DNA of 64,000 nucleotides from Nonomuraea rubra (lineage in GTDB: Bacteria > Actinomycetota > Actinomycetes > Streptosporangiales > Streptosporangiaceae). Below are positions 50,070 to 58,745 of this stretch, in pieces (position 1 is the stretch's first letter; every line of letters begins with the position of its first letter). The stretch is from assembly GCF_014207985.1 (NCBI RefSeq), contig NZ_JACHMI010000001.1:1595001-1659000 (forward strand), written 5' to 3'. The position numbers were made by a program, and so were the translations under genes. The notes under the pieces were generated by a model. It saw only the letters and a list, made by a program, of their open reading frames with translations, did not search any database and had not been told where the DNA came from.

Positions 50070-51602
50070 ATGGCACGGCGAAGGCTGATTGTGCTCGTTA
50101 TCGCGCTAGCCGCGGTAGTCGGGGCGGGTGCCTTCGCCATCGCGGCGTCGAACCGGGTCAAGGGCAGCGCCGCCGAGACGGCCCAGGCGTACTTCGACGC
50201 CTGGCGCCGGGGGAACGTGACGGCGATGGAGCGGCTGGTGTACCAGGCTCCGTCCGACTTCTCCGTACGGCACAGGAAGCTGAGCGACGAGCTGCACGTC
50301 GAGTCGCTGCAGCTCGCCCCCGGCCAGGTGCGCAGCCTGGGCGACGAGGCGGCCGAGGTGCCGTTCTCGGGGGTGCGCAGGCTCGCCGAGCTGGGCGACT
50401 GGCCGTTCGACGGCCTGCTGCGGCTGGCCGTGCGGGACCGTTCGTGGAAGGTGTTATGGGCGCCCGAGACGCTGCACCCGCTGCTCAAGGACGGCGGCAC
50501 GCTGGAGCTGGAAGAGGTGGAGACGTCGGCGGCCGAGCTGGTCACCAGTGAGGGCGACAAGATCCCGAACGACAGCTACGCCGAGGCGTACCTGAACCCG
50601 CTCAAGCCCGAGTTCGAGGAGGTCAACTACGGCTGGGCGCTGGTGTCCAGGGTGCCGGGCCAGCCGGAGCGGACGTTACTGCACCGCGAGCCCAAGGCGA
50701 ACGTCGAGCGCACCACGCTCTCGCGGGCCGTCCAGGCGGCGGCGGCGCGGGCGCTGGACGGCGTGGAGGACTCCACGATCATCGTCATCCGGCCGAGCAC
50801 CGGCGAGATCCTCGCGCTGGCCGACCGCCTGGGGGAGAACTACAGCGCCGTGCGCGACGTGTTCCCGCCCGGCTCCACCTTCAAGACGATCACCGCGGCG
50901 GCGCTGCTCAAGGGCGGGCTCGACCCGGCGGCCCAGGTCGGCTGCCCCGGCACGTACCAGATCCCGTTCCACCGGCCCTTCAGCAACGACGGCGAGGTGG
51001 ACCGCGGCGTCGTCACCTTCACCGACGCCTTCGCCCACTCCTGCAACACCACGTTCGTCGAGCAGGCGACCACCAGGCTGACGGGGGAGGAGCTGAGCAG
51101 GACGGCCGACGAGTGGGGGTTCGGCCGGCCGATCGCGACCGGGATCGGCGGCACCTGCGGCACCGTGCCCGTGACGGACGATCTCGACATGCTGGCCGCC
51201 GACGCCATCGGCCAGGGCGAGGTCGTCGCCACCCCGCTCTGCATGGCCGCTCTCGCCGCCGCCGTCCAGAGCGGCACCTGGCGCTCGCCGCGGCTGCTGT
51301 CCCACGGGCAGGTACGCCGCATCGACGGCATCCCGCACGGGGACGTCCAGATGGACGAGGGGGTCGTGGCCGCGCTCAGGGACATGATGACGGCCGTCAC
51401 CGGCTACGGGACGGCCAGCGGCGCCGGGCTTCCCGAGGGCGTCGCGGGCAAGACGGGGACGGCCGAGGTGGAGGGCGAGACGTCGCATGCCTGGTTCATC
51501 GGCTACCGCGACGACCTGGCCTTCTGCGTCTTCGTCCGGCACGGCGGGTCCGGAAGGTCCACCGCCGTCCCCATCGCCGCTCGCTTCTTCAAGGGGCTGT
51601 AA
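50070..51602 (+). CDS. Class B penicillin-binding protein (transpeptidase)
   Basis: 510 residues. One N-terminal membrane helix (LIVLVIALAAVVGAGAFAIAAS), an NTF2-like MecA_N domain (AYFDAWRRGNVTAMERLV…), and the transpeptidase domain with SxxK Ser269 (GSTFKT), SxN Ser324 (HSCNTT) and KTG Lys461 (GKTGTAEV). It crosslinks peptidoglycan at the outer face. The MecA_N-type domain is seen in PBPs of low beta-lactam affinity and in Streptomyces PbpA-like enzymes. GGGAG lies before the ATG; the promoter must lie inside the divergent gene. Confidence 0.9.
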   Translation: MARRRLIVLVIALAAVVGAGAFAIAASNRVKGSAAETAQAYFDAWRRGNVTAMERLVYQAPSDFSVRHRKLSDELHVESLQLAPGQVRSLGDEAAEVPFSGVRRLAELGDWPFDGLLRLAVRDRSWKVLWAPETLHPLLKDGGTLELEEVETSAAELVTSEGDKIPNDSYAEAYLNPLKPEFEEVNYGWALVSRVPGQPERTLLHREPKANVERTTLSRAVQAAAARALDGVEDSTIIVIRPSTGEILALADRLGENYSAVRDVFPPGSTFKTITAAALLKGGLDPAAQVGCPGTYQIPFHRPFSNDGEVDRGVVTFTDAFAHSCNTTFVEQATTRLTGEELSRTADEWGFGRPIATGIGGTCGTVPVTDDLDMLAADAIGQGEVVATPLCMAALAAAVQSGTWRSPRLLSHGQVRRIDGIPHGDVQMDEGVVAALRDMMTAVTGYGTASGAGLPEGVAGKTGTAEVEGETSHAWFIGYRDDLAFCVFVRHGGSGRSTAVPIAARFFKGL

Positions 51603-51643
51603 CCTCTGCCGGCCGGCGTTCGGCACAGGTTCGCGGCTTTTGC

Positions 51644-51663
51644 AACCTACGGTACCGTAGGTT
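51644..51663. promoter_or_regulatory. 20-bp perfect palindrome at the hemolysin III start
   Basis: AACCTACGGTACCGTAGGTT is its own reverse complement and ends two bases before the ATG at 51666. Its TAGGTT (51658-51663) can act as -10 box of a leaderless transcript. A repressor bound here would cover both promoter and start codon. The ACCTACGGTACCGTAGGT type is seen for TetR-family sites. Confidence 0.7.
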
Positions 51664-51665
51664 TC

Positions 51666-52313
51666 ATGACGACCATCACCGTCAAGCCGCGGCTGCGAGG
51701 CTGGTTGCACGCCGGAGCGCTGCCCGTGACCTTGATCGCCGGCTTCGTGCTCGTGGCGCTCGGCCCGACCCTGCAGGCACGCCTGGCCTCGACGATCTAC
51801 GCCATCACGTCTGCCTTGCTGTTCGGCATCTCCGCCACCTATCACCGCAGCACGCTGGGCCCGCGGCTGGCGGAGTTCCTGCGCAGGATCGATCATGCGA
51901 ACATCTATCTGATCATCGCGGGCACCTACACCCCGTTCGCCCTGCTGGCGCTCGACGGGGCGCCCCGGGTGGCGGTGTTGTCCGTGATCTGGGGCGGGGC
52001 GCTGGCCGGGGTGCTGTTCCGGGTGTTGTGGATGAACGCGCCGCGCTGGCTCTACACGGTGCTCTACCTGGCGCTGGGCTGGACCGCGATCTTCGTGATG
52101 CCGCAGTTGCTCGAAGGCGCGGGGGTGGCGGCCGTCGTGCTGGTGGCGGTGGGCGGCGTCTTCTACTCGGCCGGCGCCCTCGTCTACGGCCTGCGCCGCC
52201 CCGACCCGTCACCCCGCTGGTTCGGCTTCCACGAGGTCTTCCACGCGTTCACGATCGCCGCCTACCTGGTGCAGTACATCGCGGTGTCGATCGTGGTCTA
52301 CTCCCACGGCTGA
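51666..52313 (+). CDS. Hemolysin III / PAQR-family membrane protein (TrhA-like)
   Basis: 215 residues, seven transmembrane segments. Zinc-site features: AITSALLFGISATYHRS (His), FLRRIDHANIYLIIAGTYTPF, and GFHEVFHAFTIAAYLVQYIAV with HEVFH at the C-terminal end. TrhA proteins of this family help membrane energy homeostasis in bacteria. No ribosome-binding site; the palindrome just upstream sets a regulated leaderless promoter. Confidence 0.9.
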   Translation: MTTITVKPRLRGWLHAGALPVTLIAGFVLVALGPTLQARLASTIYAITSALLFGISATYHRSTLGPRLAEFLRRIDHANIYLIIAGTYTPFALLALDGAPRVAVLSVIWGGALAGVLFRVLWMNAPRWLYTVLYLALGWTAIFVMPQLLEGAGVAAVVLVAVGGVFYSAGALVYGLRRPDPSPRWFGFHEVFHAFTIAAYLVQYIAVSIVVYSHG

Positions 52314-52320
52314 TCCGTCG

Positions 52321-53016
52321 TCAGGGCGTCGCGACCTCCAGGTCGCCCGAGTCGCTGGTCAGCTCGATCGAGCGCGGGGCCGAGGGGTCGGCCTTCGCGG
52401 TGATCTCCTTGCCCCCCGATTCCGTCCTCGCCTCGATGGCGTACGGCCCCTGCGGCACGTGGATCTCGGTCCGCCCCGAGTCCGTGGAGGTCGTCACCTT
52501 GTCGGGCTGACCGGTGAAGGTCAGCGTCATGTCGCCCGAGTCCGTCCGCGCGACGACCTGCCTGCCCGTCAGCCCGCCGGCCTCGATGGCGCCCGAGTCG
52601 CTGCGTGCCTCCAGCTCGCCCGACAGGTTCTTCAGCGTCAGGTCTCCTGAGTCGCTGCCCACCTTCACGCGCAGGCCCTTGGGCACCTCGACGTGGTAGC
52701 TCACCTCGCAGGACACCCCGATCGCGCCGAACCCCCAGGTGGCGGGGCAGGTGAACGCCAGCTCCAGCGTGTCGCCCCGTACCTCGTGGGTGGCCTTGGG
52801 CTGGTTCTTGCGCCAGACCAGCCGCTCGCTCACGCGGATGCCGCTGCGGTCGGACTCGACCACCTCGACGGTGCCGGAGTCGGCCTCGACGTGCAGGGCC
52901 GCCACCTGGTCCGTGACGTCGTACGACACGGTGTCCTCGCTGTGCTCGCCGACGCCGCAGCCGGTCAGCACGACGGCGAGCCCCAGCAGGCCCGCGATCA
53001 AAGCCGTTCTCTGCAT
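52321..53016 (-). CDS. DUF4097-family lipoprotein
   Basis: 231 residues. Lipoprotein signal MQRTALIAGLLGLAVVLTGCG (Cys20). The mature protein is a beta-solenoid of short repeats in which (S/T)DSG recurs about every 20 residues (GSDSGDLTL, RSDSGAIEA, RTDSGDMTL, STDSGRTEI, TSDSGDLEV), as in DUF4097 adhesin-like folds. Exported and surface-held; binding partner unknown. The long frame to 53124 is not used: only the internal ATG gives a signal peptide. Convergent with hemolysin III, eight bases apart. Confidence 0.85.
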   Translation of the reverse strand: MQRTALIAGLLGLAVVLTGCGVGEHSEDTVSYDVTDQVAALHVEADSGTVEVVESDRSGIRVSERLVWRKNQPKATHEVRGDTLELAFTCPATWGFGAIGVSCEVSYHVEVPKGLRVKVGSDSGDLTLKNLSGELEARSDSGAIEAGGLTGRQVVARTDSGDMTLTFTGQPDKVTTSTDSGRTEIHVPQGPYAIEARTESGGKEITAKADPSAPRSIELTSDSGDLEVATP

Positions 53017-53111
53017 GGCAGCAACCCTAGGTTCGCGGGCGCGGCACGGCATTGCCGCCGCCACCCTGATGCCCGGTAGTGCCAGCCCTACCCCCTTCCC
53101 TCGCGGCCCGA

Positions 53112-53127
53112 AAAGTGATATCACTTT
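53112..53127. promoter_or_regulatory. 16-bp palindrome upstream of the SPFH operon
   Basis: AAAGTGATATCACTTT is perfectly self-complementary and lies 38 bases before the SPFH start. GTGATATCAC sites are often bound by ribbon-helix-helix or small AbrB-type proteins; the RHH gene in this operon is an obvious candidate for autoregulation. Confidence 0.65.
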
Positions 53128-53165
53128 GCTAGCAAGATGAAGTCACACATAGCGGAGGGAAGGCG

Positions 53166-54116
53166 ATGGTGGACACATCGAGCGGGGGCGTGCTCGACGG
53201 CGGCGTGGTCGACATGCCCGCTCCCCACACCAACGAGCGCCCGGTCAAGGCCGCCAACGGCTTCGCGATGCTGGGCGTGGCCACGCTGATCGGGCTGGCC
53301 GGCGTCGCGCTGCTCGTGCTGGGCATCGCCCTGCTGGCCGGCGGGTCGGTGGCGGCCGGGCTCGCGGCGCTCATCGCAGGCGTGCTGGCGATCGTGATCG
53401 GGTTCGTCATGCTGTTCGGGCTCACCGCGGTGGCCCCGGGCGAGGCCAGGGTGGTGCAGCTCCTCGGCCGGTACGTCGGCACCCTGCGCACCCCCGGCTT
53501 CCAATGGGTCAACCCGATCACCGTGCGCCGCCGGGTCTCCACCAGGATCCGCAACCACGAGACCGACGTCACCAAGGTCAACGACGCCGACGGCAACCCC
53601 ATCCAGATCGCGACCGTGGTGGTCTGGCAGGTGCAGGACACCGCGCAGGCCGTGTTCGAGGTGGACGACTTCGTGGAGTTCGTGGCCATCCAGGCCGAGA
53701 CGGCGGTGCGGCACATCGCCGGCAGCTACCCGTACGACGCCCACGGCGAGCCGAGGCTGTCGCTGCGCGACAACGCCGACGAGATCAACGACCAGCTCTC
53801 CACCGAGATCGCGGCCAGGGTCGCCTCGGCCGGGGTGAAGGTCATCGAGTCGCGCATCATCCACCTGGCGTACGCGCCGGAGATCGCCCACGCGATGCTC
53901 CGCCGCCAGCAGGCCGGCGCGGTCGTGGCGGCCCGGCAGCGGATCGTCGAGGGCGCCGTCGGCATGGTGGAGATGGCGCTGGCCAAGCTCGCCGAGCACG
54001 ACGTGGTGGAGCTGGACGAGGAGCGCAAGGCGGCCATGGTCAGCAACCTGCTCGTGGTGCTGGTGGGTGATCGCGACACCCAGCCCGTGGTGAACACGGG
54101 CACGCTCTACCAGTGA
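53166..54116 (+). CDS. SPFH/Band 7 membrane protein
   Basis: 316 residues. Two N-terminal membrane segments ([49 protein letters not shown]), then the SPFH domain ([70 protein letters not shown]… [63 protein letters not shown]), with the helical QQA..VVAAR…EGAVGM assembly region. Forms membrane microdomain scaffolds. The stop overlaps the RHH gene start (TGATG). Confidence 0.9.
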   Translation: MVDTSSGGVLDGGVVDMPAPHTNERPVKAANGFAMLGVATLIGLAGVALLVLGIALLAGGSVAAGLAALIAGVLAIVIGFVMLFGLTAVAPGEARVVQLLGRYVGTLRTPGFQWVNPITVRRRVSTRIRNHETDVTKVNDADGNPIQIATVVVWQVQDTAQAVFEVDDFVEFVAIQAETAVRHIAGSYPYDAHGEPRLSLRDNADEINDQLSTEIAARVASAGVKVIESRIIHLAYAPEIAHAMLRRQQAGAVVAARQRIVEGAVGMVEMALAKLAEHDVVELDEERKAAMVSNLLVVLVGDRDTQPVVNTGTLYQ

Positions 54117-54361
54117 TGGCCGAACGGAAGAAGCTTCTGCTGCGGCTCGACCCGGTGGTCCACGACGCGCTGGCCAGATGGGCGTCCGACGAGCTGCGCA
54201 GTACGAACTCCCAGATCGAGTTCCTGCTGCGCAGGGCGCTGTCAGAGGCGGGGCGGCTGCCCGAGGGGGTGGGGCGGATGCGCCCGCGCGGCCGGCCGCG
54301 CAAGGACTCAGAGGGAGAAGAAGAGGAGCAAGCGGATGGAGACGCCGGTGACCCAGGATGA
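54116..54361 (+). CDS. Ribbon-helix-helix (Arc/CopG-type) DNA-binding protein
   Basis: 81 residues. [46 protein letters not shown] is the complete RHH fold: the strand LLRLDP, helix VHDALARWAS, NG-type turn and IEFLLRRAL. Followed by a basic, Arg/Gly-rich stretch (RMRPRGRPRK) and an acidic end. I take the ATG at 54116 over a GTG three bases earlier. It overlaps the upstream stop (TGATG) and, by 26 bases, the downstream gene. It resembles Arc-type antitoxins, but no toxin is beside it. Confidence 0.85.
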   Translation: MAERKKLLLRLDPVVHDALARWASDELRSTNSQIEFLLRRALSEAGRLPEGVGRMRPRGRPRKDSEGEEEEQADGDAGDPG

Positions 54362-54986
54362 GACGCTGACGCGCTCGGCCTTCCTGCTGGCCTTCGACCT
54401 GCGCAAGGAGCGGCTGACGAACCGGAGCGAGCTGGGTTACCTGCTGCGCGCCGCCGCCCTGGCCGAGCTGCTGCTGGAGGGAAGCCTGGCCGACGAGTCG
54501 GGCAAGGCCAGGGCCGTGGCGGAGCCCGCCGACGCGGGCACGGGCTCGCTGCGGGCGATCGTCTGGGAGCAGATCTCCGGCTCGCCACCGCGCTCGTGGC
54601 GGCGCTGGATCGGCAAGGACCACGCGAAGGCGGTCCGCGTGGTACGTGACGAGCTGGCCGCCGACCGGCTGATCCGGGTGGAGCGGCACCGGGTGCTGTT
54701 CATCCCGGTGGAGCGGATCGTCCCGCGCAAGGCGTACCTGTCACGCAGGCTCGCCGAGCGCGTCGGGCGGGCCATCCGCGGGGGCCAGCCGGTCGGGCGG
54801 ATGGAGCGGGACCTGCGCGTCCTGGCGGCGCTGGCCGGCGCGGCTCGCATGAAGGGGGTCGTGGGGTCCGGCGAGGCGCGCAGGCACCAGAACCGGATCG
54901 AGCAGCTCTCGGTGCCCGTCGAGCCCATCGCCACCGCGCTGCGCAAGAGCGTCGAGGCGGCCAGGAGCTCGGCCGCGGGAGGTTGA
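54336..54986 (+). CDS. GPP34 (GOLPH3/VPS74-like) family protein
   Basis: 216 residues. The start LTRSAFLLAFDLRKERLTNRSELGYLLRAAALAELLLEG matches the GPP34 N-terminal helix pair. SPPRSWRRWIGKDHAKAVRVVRDELAADRLIRVERHRVLFIPVERIVPRKAYLSRRLAERVGRAI matches the central helices around the phosphoinositide pocket of the eukaryotic members. The bacterial proteins are common in actinobacteria but have no established function. It overlaps the RHH gene by 26 bases, so it is translated from the same message. Confidence 0.82.
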   Translation: METPVTQDETLTRSAFLLAFDLRKERLTNRSELGYLLRAAALAELLLEGSLADESGKARAVAEPADAGTGSLRAIVWEQISGSPPRSWRRWIGKDHAKAVRVVRDELAADRLIRVERHRVLFIPVERIVPRKAYLSRRLAERVGRAIRGGQPVGRMERDLRVLAALAGAARMKGVVGSGEARRHQNRIEQLSVPVEPIATALRKSVEAARSSAAGG

Positions 54987-55015
54987 CGCACATGTCGTTA
55001 TCACGAGGGGGACAC

Positions 55016-56173
55016 ATGACCACGCTGAACGAGGCGCCGGCCCGCCCGCGCGCCACCGCCGGGCGAGCCCTCGCCCCTGACCTGGCACGCGGCGCGATGC
55101 TGCTGGCCATCGCGTTCGCGCACGCGCCGCTGTTCCTGACCGACGTGCGTCGCGGTCCCGCGGTGCTCAACGCGATCACCGACGTCTTCCACTTCCTCTT
55201 CGTCAACAACCACGCGCGGCCGATGTTCGCCTTCCTGTTCGGGTACGCGCTGGTGCAACTGCTCAACCGGCAGCTCGACCGCTCGGGCGGCGACTGGGTG
55301 GCGGCCCGCAAGCTGCTGCGGCGGCGCGGATGGTGGCTGGTGGCGATCGGGCTCGTGCACGTGGCGCTGCTGGTCCCCATCGACATCCTGGCCATCTACG
55401 GCTTCGCCTCCGTCGTGCTGGTGGGCCTGCTGCGGCGCCGCGACGCGGCCCTGCTGTGGACGGCCGGGCTCACGTTCGTCCCCGCCACCGCCATCGTCGG
55501 GGTGGGCATGTGGTTCCCGATGTCGCAGGGCATCTCCACCCTGACCAAGGGCAGCATCGCCGCGACCGGCCAGGACTTCTGGACCATGGCCGCCGAGCGG
55601 CTCACTGTCTGGCCCTTCGGCCTGGTCGTGGGCGGCCTCGCGGTCGTCCCCGGCATCGTGCTGGGCATGTGGGCGGCGCGCCGCGGCTACCTGGAGGAGC
55701 CCGAACGGCACCGCCCCTTCCTCGTCCGCGCCACCGTGATCACCATCTCCGGGTCCGTCGCGGGCTCCCTGCCCGCCGCCCTCATCCAGGCCGGCGTGTG
55801 GGCAGACCCGTCATCGGCGGCGGTGTGGGCGGCCGTGCTGGCGCAGCCCCTCACCGGGTACGCGGGCGGCATCGGCATGGCGGCCCTGGTCGCCCTCGTC
55901 GCGATCCGCGCCGGGCGGCGCCGCAACCGGCTCACCACCATGGTCGAGGCGCTCGGCCAGCGCTCGATGAGCCTGTACCTCTTCCAGTCGATCGCGTTCC
56001 TCGTGATCTTCTACCCGTACGGGCTGGGCCTTCAGGACGACCTCGGGCTGGCCGGCGCCACGCTGGTGGCGATCGGCACGTGGGTGGTCTCCCTGCTGCT
56101 CGCCGACCTGATGCGCCGCGTCGGCTACCGGGGCCCGGCCGAGATCCTGCTGCGCCGCCTGGCCTACCGCTGA
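55016..56173 (+). CDS. DUF418-family membrane protein
   Basis: 385 residues with about eight membrane segments. LAPDLARGAMLLAIAFAHAPLFL starts the acyltransferase_3/OafA-like N-terminal core, and AGRRRNRLTTMVEALGQRSMSLYLFQSIAFLVIFYPYGLGL is the DUF418 C-terminal signature. A long loop with GRDFWTMAAERLT lies between. Functions in the family are unproven; acyl transfer or lipid transport have been suggested. CGAGGGGG lies before the ATG at 55016. Thirty bases after the GPP34 stop, so probably in the same operon. Confidence 0.85.
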   Translation: MTTLNEAPARPRATAGRALAPDLARGAMLLAIAFAHAPLFLTDVRRGPAVLNAITDVFHFLFVNNHARPMFAFLFGYALVQLLNRQLDRSGGDWVAARKLLRRRGWWLVAIGLVHVALLVPIDILAIYGFASVVLVGLLRRRDAALLWTAGLTFVPATAIVGVGMWFPMSQGISTLTKGSIAATGQDFWTMAAERLTVWPFGLVVGGLAVVPGIVLGMWAARRGYLEEPERHRPFLVRATVITISGSVAGSLPAALIQAGVWADPSSAAVWAAVLAQPLTGYAGGIGMAALVALVAIRAGRRRNRLTTMVEALGQRSMSLYLFQSIAFLVIFYPYGLGLQDDLGLAGATLVAIGTWVVSLLLADLMRRVGYRGPAEILLRRLAYR

Positions 56174-56174
56174 C

Positions 56175-56852
56175 TCACGACGGATCCGGCCCCAGGTAGG
56201 CCAGGACCGCCGCCACCCGCCGGTGCACGTCGCCGCTGTTCTCCAAACCGAGCTTGGTGAAGATGGAGTTCACGTGCTTCTCCACCGAGGAGATCGACAG
56301 GTGCAGGGCGCGGGCGATGGCGGAGTTCGTCCGGCCGTGGGCCATCTCGCGCAGCACGTCCCGCTCCCTGGCGGTCAGGGCCTCCTGCTGGCCCCGTACG
56401 TCACGCCTGGCCAGCAGGCCCTCGACCACCTTCGGGTCGATGACCGAGCCGCCGGAGGCGACCGCCCTGATCGCCCCGAGCAGCTCGTCGAGGTCGCCGA
56501 CCCGGTCCTTGAGCAGGTACGCGAACCCCTCGGTGCCGTGCTTGAACAGCTCGAACGCGAACAGCGCGTCCGAGAACTGCGACAGCACCACCACCCCCAC
56601 CCCCGGATGCGCGGAGCGGATGCGGTGGGCGGCGTCGATGCCCTCGAAGCCCTGCCGCCACTCCCCTCCGGGCATCCGGATGTCGGTGATCACCACGTCG
56701 GGGCCGAGCCTGCGCACGGCGTCGAGCAGCTCGTCGGCGTCGCCCACCGCGCCCACGACCGCCACCTCGCCCGACATCTCCAGCAACTGCCGGGTGCCCT
56801 CGCGCACCAGGTAGTGGTCGTCCGCCACCACCGTACGGATCAGCTCACCCAT
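56175..56852 (-). CDS. NarL/LuxR-family response regulator
   Basis: 225 residues. Receiver with phosphoacceptor Asp57 (VVITDIRMPG), T/S and Lys positions in place, and the LuxR HTH LTARERDVLREMAHGRTNSAIARALHLSISSVEKHVNSIFTKLG at about 155-198. It contains an extra GGEWRQGFEG insert after the phosphorylation loop. Its ATG lies inside the kinase gene's end (8-base overlap), so the pair is co-translated. The target is not evident; the DUF418 gene ends just two bases away on the other strand. Confidence 0.92.
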   Translation of the reverse strand: MGELIRTVVADDHYLVREGTRQLLEMSGEVAVVGAVGDADELLDAVRRLGPDVVITDIRMPGGEWRQGFEGIDAAHRIRSAHPGVGVVVLSQFSDALFAFELFKHGTEGFAYLLKDRVGDLDELLGAIRAVASGGSVIDPKVVEGLLARRDVRGQQEALTARERDVLREMAHGRTNSAIARALHLSISSVEKHVNSIFTKLGLENSGDVHRRVAAVLAYLGPDPS

Positions 56853-58578
56853 CGACCGGCACCCACGCGTTCACCCGTGTCCCCTTTCCCGGCTCGCTGT
56901 CCACCGTCAGGCTCCCGCCGAGCGCGTCGAGCCGGTCCGCGAGCGTGGCCAGCCCCCTGCGGGCCGGCGCGCCCGGGTCGAAGCCCTTGCCGTCGTCGGC
57001 CACGGTGGCCCGCAGGCGGCCGCCGTCCTGCTCCAGGCGTACCTCGATGGTGGCCGCGGCCGCGTGCTTGAGCGCGTTCGCCACCGCCTCGCTCACCGTG
57101 AAGTACATCGCGCCCTCGACCTGGTCGGCGAAGCGCCTGGCCCGCAGCGACGGGGGAGAGGTCACCGTCGTCCGTACGGGCAGGCGCGAGCAGCGCTCCT
57201 CCACGGCCTCCACCAGGCCGCCCTGGCTGAGCGCGGACGGGTGGATGCCCGCGGCCAGCTCCCGCAGGTCGGCGAGGGTCTGGCGGGCCTGCTCGCGCAG
57301 GCCGGCGAGCACGGCGGGGCCGGCGCCGGTCGCCCTGGCCAGCTCCAGGCCGGCGATCAGGGCGACGAGCTGCTGCTGCACGCCGTCGTGGATGTTGCGC
57401 TCGATGCGGCGGCGCTCGGCCTCCTGGGCGTTGACCAGCCTGGTGACCAGGCCGGCGCTCTGGATGGCCAGCCCGGCCGGTACGGCCAGCGCCTCCAGCA
57501 GCCTCCTGTCCACGCGGGTCAGCGGGCCGGTGTCGCGGGGCCCGCACTCGATGCGCCCGCCGCGTACCGGCAGCTCCAGCACCGCCGGCCCCTGCTGCTC
57601 GCCCGAGACCACGCGGGTGCCGTCCGCCAGCGTCACCGCCGCCCACCGCAGGTCCAGCCCGGTACGCACGGCCGCCGCCAGCCGGGCGAGCTGCTCCACC
57701 GGCTCGGGCGTATCCTCCAGCGCCGTGCCTAGATCGGACAGCACCTCGTCCACCGTCGGCCGCAGGTCGAACACCAGGTGCAGACGCGAGCCGCGCAGCC
57801 CGACGCGGACGTCGAGCAGCCGGTGCCGCACCACCGCCACCCCGATCGCGGCCGGAAGCGATCCCACCACGGCCAGGAGCCCGACCACCCCGGCGGCCCC
57901 GTACTGGGGCCCGCCGAACTGGAACAGGGACAGCAGCACCGCTCCCGCCGCGGTCGCCACCATGCCGCCGACCATCCAGGCGTACTGCCCGCGCTCCGCC
58001 CGGCCGCTGCGCCGCCACCGGACCACCAGGCCGCAGAAGACGATCACCGCCATGATCCACGTGACGAACTGCCCGGCGGCGCCGGCGAGCGCGCCGGCCA
58101 GCTCCGTGGCCGACGGCGGCCCGCTGGGCGGGTGGTACGGGTTGTAGCCGAGCACCAGGATTCCCCCGGCGTGCAGGGCGATCGCGCCCCCCGAGATCCA
58201 CGCCACCGGCCGCCACCGGCGTGACGGCAGCCGCCCGTCGGGGAACAGCAGGGGCACGAAGATCCAGGTGAGCCCGTAGAACACCGCGCCCAGCGAGCCG
58301 AGGGCGGTGGTGACCACGTGTGCCTCGCCCCGGGCCGACAGGCCGGTGCCGAACACGCTGAGCCCCAGCGCCAGGGCCGCGGCCAGCAGCAACCAGCCGT
58401 AGCGCAGCTCGGGCCGCCGGACGGCCAGCAGCCAGCCCAGCACGGGCAGCGGCAGGACGAGCACGATGAACACCCACTGCTGGGGCGGGGCGGGCAGCCC
58501 TGTCTCCAGCAGCGGGCCGGCCACCACCCCGCCGGCGGCGATCAACGCCAGTGGCCCGGCCACCAGCCTGGAACTCAT
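56845..58578 (-). CDS. NarX/DesK-type sensor histidine kinase with membrane sensor
   Basis: 577 residues. About eight N-terminal membrane helices (to ~residue 230), then a GAF-like linker (VEQLARLAAAVRTGLDLRWAAVTLADGTRVVS…). HisKA_3 follows, with the phosphoacceptor in ERNIHDGVQQQLVALIAGLELA (His397). The ATPase ends with ANALKHAAAATIEVRLEQDGGRLRATVADDGKGFDPGAPARRGLATLADRLDALGGSLTVDSEPGKGTRVNAWVPV. It senses membrane or small-molecule signals and feeds the LuxR-type regulator that follows. ATG start at 58578. Confidence 0.9.
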   Translation of the reverse strand: MSSRLVAGPLALIAAGGVVAGPLLETGLPAPPQQWVFIVLVLPLPVLGWLLAVRRPELRYGWLLLAAALALGLSVFGTGLSARGEAHVVTTALGSLGAVFYGLTWIFVPLLFPDGRLPSRRWRPVAWISGGAIALHAGGILVLGYNPYHPPSGPPSATELAGALAGAAGQFVTWIMAVIVFCGLVVRWRRSGRAERGQYAWMVGGMVATAAGAVLLSLFQFGGPQYGAAGVVGLLAVVGSLPAAIGVAVVRHRLLDVRVGLRGSRLHLVFDLRPTVDEVLSDLGTALEDTPEPVEQLARLAAAVRTGLDLRWAAVTLADGTRVVSGEQQGPAVLELPVRGGRIECGPRDTGPLTRVDRRLLEALAVPAGLAIQSAGLVTRLVNAQEAERRRIERNIHDGVQQQLVALIAGLELARATGAGPAVLAGLREQARQTLADLRELAAGIHPSALSQGGLVEAVEERCSRLPVRTTVTSPPSLRARRFADQVEGAMYFTVSEAVANALKHAAAATIEVRLEQDGGRLRATVADDGKGFDPGAPARRGLATLADRLDALGGSLTVDSEPGKGTRVNAWVPVDG

Positions 58579-58745
58579 AGGGCCCCATCGTGACGAGCGT
58601 TCAGGGGAAGCGTCTATGAGGTTATCCGCATATTTCCTGCGGCCAGCCGCACCGGCGGGAACGGCGGCTCACCCGGTGGTGGCGAACTCGCCCGGCGGGG
58701 TTCGCTGGGGAGACGAAGCCGATCTCTGTGAATGGAGCCCCTCTC

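Noticed and set aside
54116..54361. Antitoxin of a toxin-antitoxin pair
   Set aside because: Its neighbours are SPFH and GPP34 proteins, not a small toxin.
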